Below, one piece after another: positions 20,701 through 30,000 of a DNA stretch of 64,000 nucleotides. Every line of letters begins with the position of its first letter. The first letter of the stretch is position 1. The position numbers were made by a program, and so were the translations under genes. The DNA is taken from NCBI RefSeq assembly GCF_018691265.1, contig NW_024881301.1:14196752-14260751 (forward strand). The letters are read 5' to 3'. The stretch comes from Tyto alba. Its lineage: Eukaryota > Chordata > Aves > Strigiformes > Tytonidae. Under the pieces are notes generated by a model. That model was not told the DNA's origin. It worked only from the letters and a program-made list of their open reading frames with translations, and did no database searches.

Positions 20701-23690
20701 TTAAGCTCGATCCTGCAATATAAACTGCTCCATGAGGAGCAGAATTAACAAAATCTGGTGGTCTTTGAATTTGTGGTATATTCACTCCCTTCCTCAAGTC
20801 CAACTGCAATAATTCTGGCTTTCTCTCTGTTCCCTAATATTCCATAAGCTACCTGGATTTCTACAGGATTCAAACAATATGCAGAAGTCTTTTCAGAACA
20901 TACTTAGCTCCTACCATATTCCCTGGTTACCAACAGAAGAACAGTAATACAGGTTGTGAATGACTGACTCTTCCGCAAGTGTTTGCCAACTGGTAGACAA
21001 CCTGAACTCACACTGAAGTTTCTCCTTCCATATGACAATATAATTTACATTTCCCTTCTTCACTAGTCAGCACAAAGTTAATGAAAATCACAGCCACCTT
21101 GGTATTTCTTACCATCTCTGACACTATCATCTGTCAATTATGGATGAAGTTGGTCAAACTCAAAAGTTATTTGAGAGTGAAAGAGGAGGAAAAGAAGAGG
21201 CAGGAGTACAGAAAAAAAGTCTTTAAGTGGCACAACCCAATAGAGTAATCAGTTTCTTTAGGAAAACATGATAAAAAATAGGAAAGCAAGCCACTTAATA
21301 TCAAACATATTTCACAGTAACTCTGAAGTCAGAAAAAAACCCAGTAACATCAGCGTTAAACCCACAAAATTCCTTACCTAGGCTATCCTTGTGTACTTCA
21401 AGTAAAAAACCATCATGAAAATCTGGCTCACAGGCACAGGGTACAGGTTTAGAACGGAAGCGCTGGTTTCGAAAATGTAAACACAGAGTGAAGGTAGAAC
21501 AGATTTGGCCAGGCAGAGGCTCTGGTTCTTGAAGATGTTCCAAAAAAGCTTTTCCACCCAAAACCTGAAGGTAAAGATACCTCCGTGTTGGGTCAATGTT
21601 AGCTGTAAAGCGTAGCAATAAAAATGAACAGACTACAAACAGATCTTAGGAAGCACGTTAAGTAACAGTTAACTAGCAGGAGATTAGAAAAAACAAACTT
21701 TGAAACAAGTGCTTAGGAGAAAGCGATTTTAAAATGTATGGAAGTTATCTTCATGTAAAATAAATTACCTTTTTAAAAAAGGTCATGTTTTATGCAACAC
21801 TAATTTCTTCTGCTTACATGAATTTACTTCTGTAGATAATCAGGAAAAACACCCCCCTTTATGCCAGTCCATACTGGATTACTAATTTAAAGCTCAAAAA
21901 TCATATACTTCAAATTTCTCTCGAGACTATGACACAAATATTAAAATAAAGAAGCTACATACTTTTTTCCAAAACTGGTGGTTCTCTGTTAACAATATGT
22001 GTTGATGGTTTCGGAGCTGAAGTCCTCTCCTTTTCATTCACATCCTGGAATTATAATTAAGACTTTTTAAGGCATCAAGGGATGAAACAGTGCTCCTACC
22101 ACAGTCTTCTAAAAATTAAAGAATCCTCCATTTCAACTGAATGTCATTCCTCAGGTCCTCTAGTTCTTGAGATGTAACAAAACTGAACAAATACTTTCAA
22201 TGTAGTATTACCATTAAACCAATTTTAGCACATGCATTAAGCTGTTCTGCTCCTAATAAGTCACAAATCAGTAAAGCTATTATACACCTTTAAAAGTAGT
22301 GCATTTTCACTTTCTCAAAACATCAAGTCAGTAAGACAAATAAGCAAAAATATTTTCACTCTTCAGAAGCTACTTACAGTTACAAATTTAAGTTCCTTCA
22401 TAACGTCATCAATGATTCCTCGTTGTCTTAAGGCTTTTATCAGATCTTCTGTGGATAACTGCTGATGCCTAGGTGCTAACTCTTCACGTATAGTCTCAGC
22501 AAGAACTTCTCTGATCTTGCCATGGACATCCATCTGAAAGAGAAGTCAGTATATGCTACAAAACCAAGCCCTTTGTATGGTAGCGGTCGTGACTATAAAC
22601 ACTCTGTAAGACTAAAGGTATTCTCAAGGGAACACAGAAGTAACTACATCAAAACATAAATAATTTCAGAGCTAATCAAACAATTAACAGTATCTCAACC
22701 AAAGCAGCTCTACCTGTTAAAAAAACCATGAGCATACCAATCCTGAGCATTCTCACTGCTCTTGACAGCATCCCCTGCCTTGAACTTCTCTCCTTACAAA
22801 CAGGTCTGCAAATCTATTTTAAGATGGTCATTGTTTTAATTTGTCTCCCTCAAAATTCAAACTTATTATAATAGTTTCTTATTTTTTAAGGGCAAAAGTA
22901 CACCTTTATGTTTGTAGGTCACGTACAAAAGTAGTAAATCTCTATTGCAAGCGCCCCCTCTGCTCAAAGGGAGGTCAGAAAGCTTCCATTTTTCGTCTCA
23001 GCTGTGAAACTTCATGTATTTGTAAAGCTGTTTCTCACACAGGAAGGCTGTTAAGGCCACAGTCACCGGGACTTGAAACACTTGGCGAGATACGCGTTAA
23101 AACATTCGTATTTATTTCCGTGTCAGCTCAAGACCCAGCTCAAGAGCCTCACTCAAAAAAAAAAAAAAAAAAGAAAAAGCAAAAGCCAAGCCTTATTCTC
23201 GGGGTGCTGACCCCGCGGCTCAGCCCCGCCGGGCCGGGGGGCGGCCAGGCCGGAGGGGCCGCACCCCCACCTCCTCGTAGCCCAGGAAAGAGGCGATGAG
23301 GGCAAGGGGCGGGGGCGGTAGGAAGCGAAACCACCTGCAGCGACAACAGAAAAACGAAAATAAAAACAAAACAAAACAAAAACAAAGGAAAAACAAACAA
23401 ACAACACAACAACAAAAAAATTAAAACAAAACAAAAAAAAAAAAAAACAAACCAAAGGAAGGAGAGCGAGTGGCCACGCTGCGTGCCCTACCACCCCCTC
23501 CCTCACCGCGCGCCGCCGCCGCCCAGGGCCGGGGGCCCGCACCGCCGACATGGGAAGCGGCCGGGCCCCGCCTGCCCCGCGCCTTCCCCGGGCAGGCCAA
23601 GTCGCTCCGCCGCGGGGACGGCCCCACCTTGACCAGCTGCTGGCGGATGATCTGCTTCAGCTCGGAGGCTTTCTCCGGCGGCAGCGACAT
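8608..23690 (-). CDS. CEP76: CEP76, centrosomal protein of 76 kDa (complete, 12 coding exons)
   Basis: CEP76 is a centriolar protein that limits centriole re-duplication and works with CP110. Joining 23628-23690, 22378-22533, 21963-22044, 21378-21602, 20108-20293, 18173-18270, 17350-17478, 14509-14700, 11872-12038, 10600-10933, 9203-9420 and 8608-8746 gives 1989 nt, 662 codons plus stop; human is 659. Every junction has GT-AG ends and matching phase. Order: helical N-terminus (MSLPPEKASELKQIIRQQ, residues 1-73); C2-like region (about 100-265, from NIDPTRRYLYLQVLGG to FGETTLVASYFLEWRS); transglutaminase-like region (about 290-520) with the Cys motif GDCEDHANLL and the His motif GVPHTWVMT; C-terminus ending YRSVL. 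Whether the transglutaminase fold is catalytic cannot be judged here. The start has a GCCGCCATG context. It is transcribed head-to-head with PSMG2 and ends about 2.4 kb upstream of SPIRE1. Introns 7 and 8 each carry a solo LTR. Confidence 0.97.
9203..9420 (-). CDS. CEP76: CEP76 coding exon 11
   Basis: 218 nt, residues 545-616 plus 2 nt: DLGLSTVWDDHLSYLLSPAL, then AAYELERTTSISAGNEEFQD and GFPIHFVYRNARRAFATCL. Acceptor CTCACAG, donor GTAAGT. Confidence 0.96.
10600..10933 (-). CDS. CEP76: CEP76 coding exon 10
   Basis: 334 nt, the longest coding exon, residues 433-544: YIHRPINPDDPPLVEQPKPL, then YPYRTIGCIFNHQKFFGNCQ, PSDAVEVCVFDLHDESKWKA and, at its end, LQLRILVSEHRK. Donor GTAATA; phase 2 in, phase 0 out. 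Confidence 0.96.
11872..12038 (-). CDS. CEP76: CEP76 coding exon 9
   Basis: 167 nt, residues 378-432 plus 2 nt, the core of the transglutaminase-like fold: GDCEDHANLLCSLLLGFGLE, then GVPHTWVMTCGTDGTITFWE and SLTGH. The Cys and His of the fold motif are both on this exon. Donor GTGAGT. Confidence 0.96.
13794..14373 (+). mobile_element. Solo LTR, ERVL-type, with 5-bp target duplication, in CEP76 intron 8
   Basis: A 580-bp block begins TGTGGTAGTTTTAGCTGG and ends GGGATTAAACCATGACG, where the usual terminal CA has decayed to CG. It is flanked by the same five bases, AGATC, at 13789-13793 and 14374-14378. Inside are an A/T-rich core (CAATAAAAGC, about 14056-14065), a CAGCCGGGACAGCTGACCCC segment and a CTTTATCTCAACACACGAG segment. 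The start, these segments and the end resemble an LTR family I recall from passerines and other Neoaves (TguLTR5-like, class III); this name is from memory. A 5-bp duplication fits class III insertions. No gag, pol or env sequence is adjacent, so it is a solo LTR. It is antisense to CEP76. Confidence 0.85.
14509..14700 (-). CDS. CEP76: CEP76 coding exon 8
   Basis: 192 nt, residues 314-377, from DENGVNRPVCSYIRPLRAGR to EQWCTLLAFLCRNK, start of the transglutaminase-like region. It carries a run of five glycines (VIGGGGGKQ), where I recall four in human. A solo LTR ends 135 bp downstream of its donor. Confidence 0.97.
16088..16641 (+). mobile_element. Second, more diverged LTR of the same family, in CEP76 intron 7
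   Basis: This block follows the order of the LTR at 13.8 kb: GGAATGGAGTTAGTTTTCTT near its start, ACACAGCCAGGACAGCTGAC in the middle, CAATAAAACTGG at about 16360-16371, ATTAAACCATCTTGATCTCT further on, and GCTGCCTGGGATTTGG near the end. Mismatches and small gaps are frequent throughout and no clear target duplication is seen, so the ends are approximate. It has the same orientation as the other copy and is likely an older insertion. No internal retroviral sequence is attached. Confidence 0.75.
17350..17478 (-). CDS. CEP76: CEP76 coding exon 7
   Basis: 129 nt, residues 271-313: FALEHQKTAEKERLFLVYAK then QWWREYLQIRPTHNIRLVKI and FAQ. Acceptor CCTGCAG, donor GTTTGT, phase 0 at both ends. It was too short to show as a stand-alone reading frame. 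Confidence 0.95.
18173..18270 (-). CDS. CEP76: CEP76 coding exon 6
   Basis: 98 nt, residues 238-270: TESKVSVGVLNIRLEMYPQL then NKTLSPEITNTQ. The acceptor AAAG|GTACAG gives GVGTESK across the junction, as in human. A second AG six bases downstream would give an in-frame form lacking two residues. Confidence 0.92.
19411..19490. repeat. Imperfect 50-bp tandem duplication (1.6 copies)
   Basis: CCAGCACCTACTACTCAACC at 19411-19430 recurs as CCAGCACCTACTACTTGACC at 19461-19480. AAACTCCAGG / AAACTCCTGG follows both copies, and AAACTCCTGG also appears once between them (19451-19460). It lies in CEP76 intron 5 and looks like recent local slippage. Confidence 0.85.
20108..20293 (-). CDS. CEP76: CEP76 coding exon 5
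   Basis: 186 nt, residues 176-237: GDGSKMVDATTMLSICDPVH, then LIKTDTFGETTLVASYFLEW and RSVLAAENGITNVAVELLGV. The donor is read as G|GTAAGG; a second GT four bases upstream (GTAGGT) would break the frame. Confidence 0.94.
21378..21602 (-). CDS. CEP76: CEP76 coding exon 4
   Basis: 225 nt, residues 101-175, start of the C2-like region: NIDPTRRYLYLQVLGGKAFL then EHLQEPEPLPGQIC and CACEPDFHDGFLLEVHKDSL. Donor GTAAGG; phase 1 at both ends. Confidence 0.96.
   Translation of the reverse strand, partial: LTLTQHGGIFTFRFWVEKLFWNIFKNQSLCLAKSVLPSLCVYIFETSASVLNLYPVPVSQIFMMVFYLKYTRIA
21963..22044 (-). CDS. CEP76: CEP76 coding exon 3
   Basis: 82 nt, residues 74-100 plus 1 nt: a Ser/Pro-rich linker (DVNEKERTSAPKPS and so on) between the helical N-terminus and the C2-like region. 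The split codon A+CT restores the Thr of KTNIDPTRR. It is less conserved than its neighbours. Confidence 0.92.
22378..22533 (-). CDS. CEP76: CEP76 coding exon 2
   Basis: 156 nt, residues 22-73, starting MDVHGKIREVLAETIREELA and ending MKELKFVT. The acceptor is CTTTCAG and the donor GTAAGT. The predicted helices hold a repeated charged pattern, as in vertebrate CEP76. Confidence 0.95.
23339..23456. repeat. A/C-rich low-complexity tract in CEP76 intron 1
   Basis: About 120 bp made almost only of A and C in AAAAC/AAAC-type units, ending in a run of 15 A. It directly borders the CpG island. Confidence 0.8.
23628..23690 (-). CDS. CEP76: CEP76 coding exon 1
   Basis: Encodes residues 1-21, MSLPPEKASELKQIIRQQ followed by LVK. 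The ATG at 23690 lies in a strong GCCGCCATGT context and the exon ends at a GTGGGG donor in phase 0. Confidence 0.95.
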
Positions 23691-24003
23691 GGCGGCAGCG
23701 CCGGTGAAAGAACCGCGACGCTTCCCGCCACGGAAGGAGCGGGGGGACGCCGCGCGCCGCGACCGAGGCCTCGCCCCCCCCAACCGCCGTTACGACGGGC
23801 GCGGGCAACGGCGCAACGGTTGGGCGCGCGGCCGCCGCCCCGCCCCCTGGCGTGCGCAGCGCGAGGCGGGCGGTTGCAGCCGTTCCGTTCCGTTCCGCTC
23901 CTCCTCGCCCCGCCCCGCCCCGCTCCGCTGAGGGAAGAGGCGCAGCCATCGCTGCTTCCTTCCTTCCTTCCTTCCTACCGTCCTTCTTTCATTCCCGGCC
24001 GGC
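23691..24003. promoter_or_regulatory. Bidirectional CEP76-PSMG2 promoter (313 bp between start codons)
   Basis: The start codons of CEP76 (minus) and PSMG2 (plus) are only 313 bp apart, so the two genes must share a promoter. Visible candidate sites are GC boxes at about 23837-23848 and 23906-23925 (repeated CCGCCCC), an NRF1-like GCGTGCGCAGCGCG at about 23850-23863, a (GTTCC)n tract at about 23883-23897 and a (CTTC)n tract at about 23955-23977. An ATGGCGGC element, like a YY1 core, overlaps the CEP76 start region at 23689-23696. Site calls are by eye and the factors are inferred. Confidence 0.75.
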
Positions 24004-24072
24004 ATGTTTGTTCCTTGCGACCGCGGCGGGGGCTCCGCCAGCTCGGACTTTAAAGGCTTCACTCTGCTCATG
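24004..24072 (+). CDS. PSMG2: PSMG2 coding exon 1
   Basis: 23 codons, MFVPCDRGGGSASSDFKGFT then LLM, ending at a GTAGGT donor in phase 0. The ATG context (GCCGGCATGT) is moderate. The next upstream in-frame option is not needed to match the family. Confidence 0.93.
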
Positions 24073-27000
24073 GTAGGTCGCGCTCCTGCTTCCTACCCTC
24101 CCCGCCCTCGACGGGCTGGAGGGGGCGCTGCCCCCACGGGACACCCACACCCCGGAGCGGGCGGAAGGGGCGTGCTGCTGCGCGGGGCCGGGGCGCAGAG
24201 GGCTGCCCCCAGCTCCCTGGGGCGCGGGCAGGGGCCGGCCTCCACCTGTGGGGCAGGAGGGCCGGGGCGCTTCGGCCTCTCTTTCCTTTGCCCGGCGGTC
24301 GTGCGTGGGTACTTGACCGCGGAGGAGGGGAAGGGTGCTGGGCGTGCGAATGCAGTGCCCGTGTGTAGATCTATCGGATATTTTGCCGAATAAAAAAGGA
24401 TTTGCTGGGGTCCTTCCCAGAGCTCTTTCCAGCAAAGCTTAATGCCGTCTCTTCCGTCAGTTTTTCCGTCCTCAGCCACCCGTTTTTTGCTCGTGTCGAG
24501 CTGTAGCTATATGCTATCGCTTCATGATTGAAATGTATGTAATTTTTACAAGATTGGTAGTTCCTGTGGGTTGCCACTGGAATAAAAGGTTATTTTTTTT
24601 TCTTTCACTTCGATGCGATACATAAATTTTTAAGTGAAAAAAAATCCCCATTTCTGCTATATTCGAACTCCGATTAGGATTGTTTTAGGAAGCGTTTTAA
24701 GCACCTTCATACCTGGTATAAAATCAATTTAAAATAACCTACGCGAGGTTACTTTGTTTGCTGTGGGGTAAGAGTTCCAATGCAGGCCGGGAAGTAGCAA
24801 ACCGTTGTTTCTCCTGCCAGTGAGTCCCTTTACCGTGTTACTTCAAGGTCAGCTTACCGCCCCTCGTGGGGCGCTGCGCAGCCCGGGGTGGCTCGGCAGG
24901 CTGCGTGGGAAGCCGTTCCCCATCAGCTGCCCGGCCGCAGGAAATAGAGCGCGGCTGTTGTCTTTGGCCGGGAGTAACCGGCTGTTGAATTCCAGCCAGT
25001 TCGTAATGACATGCTGTGAGTGCTCTTAGGTCCTCTTTCACCGTGAGCTTATCAGCATCAAATTTGGTGTGTTTCTGCAACTGGTGGTGTTAGCCAGAAA
25101 GCGGATTTGTGCCCAGAGTGCAATAAGCTGATCTTAACACGCTCAGGAGAGATACTGTATTTTATTCAGGCCTGGGTGCTCTGTGGATTTTCCACAAATC
25201 AAGCACACCTGACAACAGGTTCAGGTGCTTCTTTTATACACAGAAATCACAGGTTAGCATTTTTCCAAACAAGCCTATAAGATACTGATTGGTCAGTGAT
25301 TATAATACAATTATAATACAGATTACATAAGACTTTTATCACTACGCATGCTCAGGGGAAGGGTCTTGAACCTGGGCAGGGATTGTTCCGACCTGGGCGA
25401 GTGTTTTTTAATATTACAATGAAGGTAGTTTGCTTCAGGACACTTTAAAAGTTAGTTTCATTGCCAAGTTACTTAATCGAATAGTCATCTTGCCAGGTTG
25501 TCAATTTGATGATTGCTAACTATTGTCTGTAACCACATGCAAGTACAGAGTGTGCTTCTATCATTTACTAACTGTGGCCACTTGCAAGCGTGAAGTATAC
25601 TACATCAGTGGCTGCAGCAATTCTTAGACACAGACTTGGTTATAAGTTAGAGGGAAGCAACTGAAAATTTTACTGTTGTCTTCCTGTAATAGTTTCTGTA
25701 GAACGATAAAACCTCTTTGATTTCTCTTTCTGCGCCATCAGATTAGGTCAGTATCTGCCCTGATGGGTGGTAACCCATGGCACTTCGTATGAAATGCATC
25801 CAAGATGACCCTTATTTTCACGCTTAAGATGGTAAACAGTCTACTCTTGCATATGAGTCAAGTTGAGATTTACAGGTTTCATATGTAGTATCAACATTAC
25901 CGTTAGGTGTCACTTGAGGCCTGCCAATCTCAGTATTAGTCATTTGAGTGATTTATCTGCTCTTGTATCCAAAAAAAGAGAGGGAGGAGACAAGTTTCCA
26001 AGCCTGTGGTTTAAGTTTACAGTCAGACAGGATTATTCGCAGAAGTGGTCAGGGTGTTTTGTGGGACAGGGACCAAAGTCTCTATTAGCTATCTGTTAAG
26101 AAAGAGTCACCTTTGTCGGAGGATGAGCAGTCACTTATAGAAGTCATGTTTGATCAGAATTGAAGTAATTTAAACTTTCAGTATTTGAAGAGCATCCTGT
26201 ATTGTCCATAAAACACAGTGTAATTCAGTAACTTCTGTTACTTTCAGCCAGCAGTGTCGGTGGGAAATGTTGGTCAACTGGCAATAGATCTAGTGATTTC
26301 CACGCTTGACATGACTAAAGTTGGTTACTTCTACACGGATTGCCTCGTGCCAATGGTTGGAAATAATCCATATGCAACAGGAGAAGAAAACTCAGTGGAG
26401 CTGAGTATAAATGCTGAAGGTATTTGCAAGCTGCATAAGGTGCAAGAATGTCAGTTTTACTTTTCTTGTTGTTGTTACATTTTGCTTATGTGAACAGTGT
26501 TTAACCTAAGGTTGGTAGTAACAACTTCGGTAACTTACAGATAAGAAAGTATTTACACTTCACAGAGGAAGCTGTTACTATTGTTATTTTGAATAACCAA
26601 TTTGACATATGGAACTAGTAAGAAATGTTGAATAGCAACACAGTGCGGCCAAAACTCTGCAGTTTTAATCCAAAGCAACATGAACTAGGCACATACTTAC
26701 AGAAATCCATCTGGAATACAAGCTGAATTTCTGGTCTAGAAGAGTATTCATCCTGTCCTCTTCCTTCCTTCCCACCTGTGTTTGCCTTTTTCCTTATGTG
26801 GTGTTTCTCCCTCTCCCCCCTTTAAATTCTTAGTTTCTTTCTTTATGTTGATCATTGCATTCCCCCCCCCCGCCCCCTTAAATCATGGAAATCTCAGAAT
26901 AATCTGTCAGTCTTTGAAAAGTTGCGTAAAGAGACTGTCTCAATCATTGCAGGAGGCAGATCTTCGTATATTTTTCTCCATTAAATCCTTTGAATTTATG

Positions 27001-30000
27001 ACAAGTGAAAATAAGTCCAGTTAAGAAAACGAAATATAATTATAAAAATAAATATTTTTATTATTATAATAAAATATATAAATATATAAAAATGTATATT
27101 ATAATAAACACATATACTACAATAAATATATATAAAATATATGTTTATATAGATATATATTTATATAACAAATATATATCTATATACAAATATATATATA
27201 TATAAAAAATATATTTTTAACACTGTAGATATTGTCAGGCTTTCCCATGTGAATTGATAGCTGAAAGGTTTACTGTCTTGAGGTTTGTAAATTGGATAAA
27301 TCTGGATACTTTGAAAACCAGATCTCTTTCTTGCTTTCTTCTCACAAAACTTCATTATTTCTTTTTGTAGTGTATTCGCTACCTTCAAAGAAACTTGTAG
27401 TTCTGCAGATCAGATCGCCTTTTATAAAGGTAAGTATGTTCACTGATTTTTCTTACTTCACCATTCAGTTTGACTGGTTCTGCTGTCAAATAGTTTAAGT
27501 GGCCCAGCAAAATATTTTTCTACTTTGTGCTGTAACACTTTTTACAGTTGATACGGTTTTAGCTAACAAAAACTAGCTTCTGCATTCATTGAGGGTTGAG
27601 ATTTTGCTTTGATTTTCCAAGCCCCAAAACAGCCCAGCTATGGTGGTAGATTTTAGTGTAAATATGTCATTAGTTATTAACACTGTTGAAAATACAAAAT
27701 GGTGTGGGTTTTGTCCATTTCTTTTTTTTTTCCTTTACATTTATTGGGTTTGTGTGTTCTTTTATTGTAATAGCTTAATTTTTGGTGTCACTCCCATTTA
27801 ATTCTTTCACGGTATTCTGTGTTCATTTAAACTGCATTCATTATGTAAAAAATTAAATATTTAGAATTACTCATTAACTGGACAGTGTCTGTAATTTAAA
27901 ATAAGCAGAATACCATGCTGGAAAAAACTCTGTGCTACAGTTTTTAACAGTTCAAAGTGTGGAAAAGTACTGTGTGATCCTACCATCCCATCTTGCTCTA
28001 AAGTATTTTCCATTGATATTAATGGCACACAAAACAGGTGGTACTGTTGTTAACATGGTCTTGATCATAATTTTTATCATTATACACATACTTTTGATTA
28101 AGTAAACAACCAGAGCAGTCCTCTGCTTTTTAAAAATATATCCAAAGCTGAAGACTAAACAGATATGAAGAAAAATTTACATCACTGCTAAACATTATAT
28201 GTAACATCTAATATTGTTGGATTATGGCTTTTTTTTTTTTTTTTAAAGGACACTATGTTTTTCACATTTTTCTCTATTTTTGCATAAAGAATAAGTACAG
28301 GCCATTCTGTCAAACACTACTCTCTTGGGTGAAAAGCAGCAAATGTGCCAGAGTCATCGTTCTGTCTAGCAGCCATGCGTACCAGCGCGATGATGAGCAA
28401 CTTCTTGGGTATGTTTGTGTCATTAAAATACCTAATTAATATTTCTGTTCTTTTTGAAAAACTGACATATTTCCCTCTACTGAGTACTTCTGGCAGGGTT
28501 CTTTTGCTTGGCTGTGTTCATAGGTGATAAAATACCTAATATACTATTAAAACATTATGTTATACAGGATTAGTCTCTGAACTTTGTTAGCTACTACTGT
28601 CAAAAGTACTGAGCAAATAATAAACTGTAAGTAAATTGCACTTGGCCTGCACTGTCAGGCAACAGAGCCTCGGTTTTCACTTCTTAATTTCTTAAACCTG
28701 CAGGCAATGTCAGGAATTAGCTGCTAACATCCAGGCCACAGGTTACATTTTTAACGGTTAATTAGAATATTGGTTGATTTCTTACCTCCTCTTCATTATT
28801 CTGTATTTTGATTTTTTTTTTTTAATATAGTAAGTTGTCATTCTTATTTTTTTAATAGTTACCAATTCTTATTTGTTGGGAGGCAAATGCAAGGTTCAGA
28901 CTATATGTATTTTTAGTGAATGTTACCCTTCTTAAAAAACAAGCATTACTTACTGACTGAGGACATCATAATTGGTGATTAACAAAAACAAACAAACAAA
29001 AATCAGCATTTTTTGCAAAAGACCAATTGTTATCCTCAGGCTGTATAAATGAGTAGGGCCTTAAAGGAGGTTTATGGCCATGCAGGTCCCAGATACAGGT
29101 ACCAGTGGTATTTGCATACAGTTGCAGAATGGCCAGCTAACGTGAAATGAAATGAGAGCGACTATTCAATGCAGTCCAAGTCATAAATTGTGGTGATTTA
29201 ACACTTCCGCCTCTCTCAGCACCCCAGAATAACTCTCTTATCACAGATTCACTAAAGAGTGGGGGTAATGCACTCAGAAAATACTTAGACATGAAGTCTG
29301 CATGTATTTGTAGTGTGAGCTTAGTAAAAATACTGTATCACAGTGAAGTCAAAGTTTTCCCTAACAAACTTTAATTTAATCACCTCCTATCTGAAGGAAG
29401 AGAAAGCACATTTTCTTTGTAACTTATTTTAACAACCATAAACAGTTCTCCTATTTATGTGCTTATGTATCTGGTACTTGCCAGTTATTTGAGCCTCTAA
29501 AAAGAGGATATTTTAGATCTATTTGTGGCAGAAAATTGAGTAGTTTGTACTGCTTTGAGGTCACAGACTACCTTTTAAACTTTGATTTGGGGAGGAAGGG
29601 AATGTCAATGCAATTGTTCATCACAGGTTTGAGGTTCCCAATGCTTGCAGCTTCTTTCTATCACAAGTGATAACATTGGTAGCATCTTTTATTGTCAGAC
29701 AGAATATATTCTTGATTTGTTTCTAGGACACCATTACGCTACCTACTTACACCTGATCTTGAGAAAGCAGTTGGAGGCCTTATGCAGGAGCTAAACTGGA
29801 AAGAAATGGAAAAAGTAGCAGCTTACCCTGGAATAAATGATACAGAAAAAGTTCTACATATTCCTGGAGGTGGCATCACAAAATTGTTGTTTACTGAGAG
29901 GTGAGTTGCCCAAAGATGAGCACAGAAAGCTATCAGAAGTCTTGTTTTTAGTACATGGGTAAGATTATCTTTTAAACTGCTATCTTATAGGAAAGTACCC

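Larger units (their letters stand above)
8747..23627 (-). other. CEP76 introns, contents
   Basis: Introns, from the 5' end: 22534-23627 (GC-rich start, then an A/C-rich simple tract at about 23339-23456), 22045-22377, 21603-21962, 20294-21377 (nothing recognised), 18271-20107 (50-bp tandem duplication), 17479-18172, 14701-17349 (LTR), 12039-14508 (LTR), 10934-11871 (poly(T)/C run near 11080-11100), 9421-10599 and 8747-9202. Outside the elements listed separately I see no exon, RNA gene or mobile element. Poly(A) tracts of 12-17 bases are scattered through them. Confidence 0.7.
23200..24380. promoter_or_regulatory. CpG island of the CEP76/PSMG2 divergent promoter
   Basis: A G+C- and CpG-rich block of about 1.2 kb covers exon 1 of both genes and the DNA between them, interrupted on the CEP76 side by the A/C-rich tract. 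No TATA box is seen. Its composition drops sharply to A/T-rich DNA right of about 24.4 kb. Confidence 0.8.

Noticed and set aside
22841..23299. 152-codon plus-strand reading frame across CEP76 intron 1
   Set aside because: It includes a poly-Lys run from an A tract and G+C-rich island sequence. It lies opposite a well-supported intron and has no domain.
27005..27205. 66-codon frame of mostly Lys, Tyr and Ile
   Set aside because: It is a translation of the AT-only tract.
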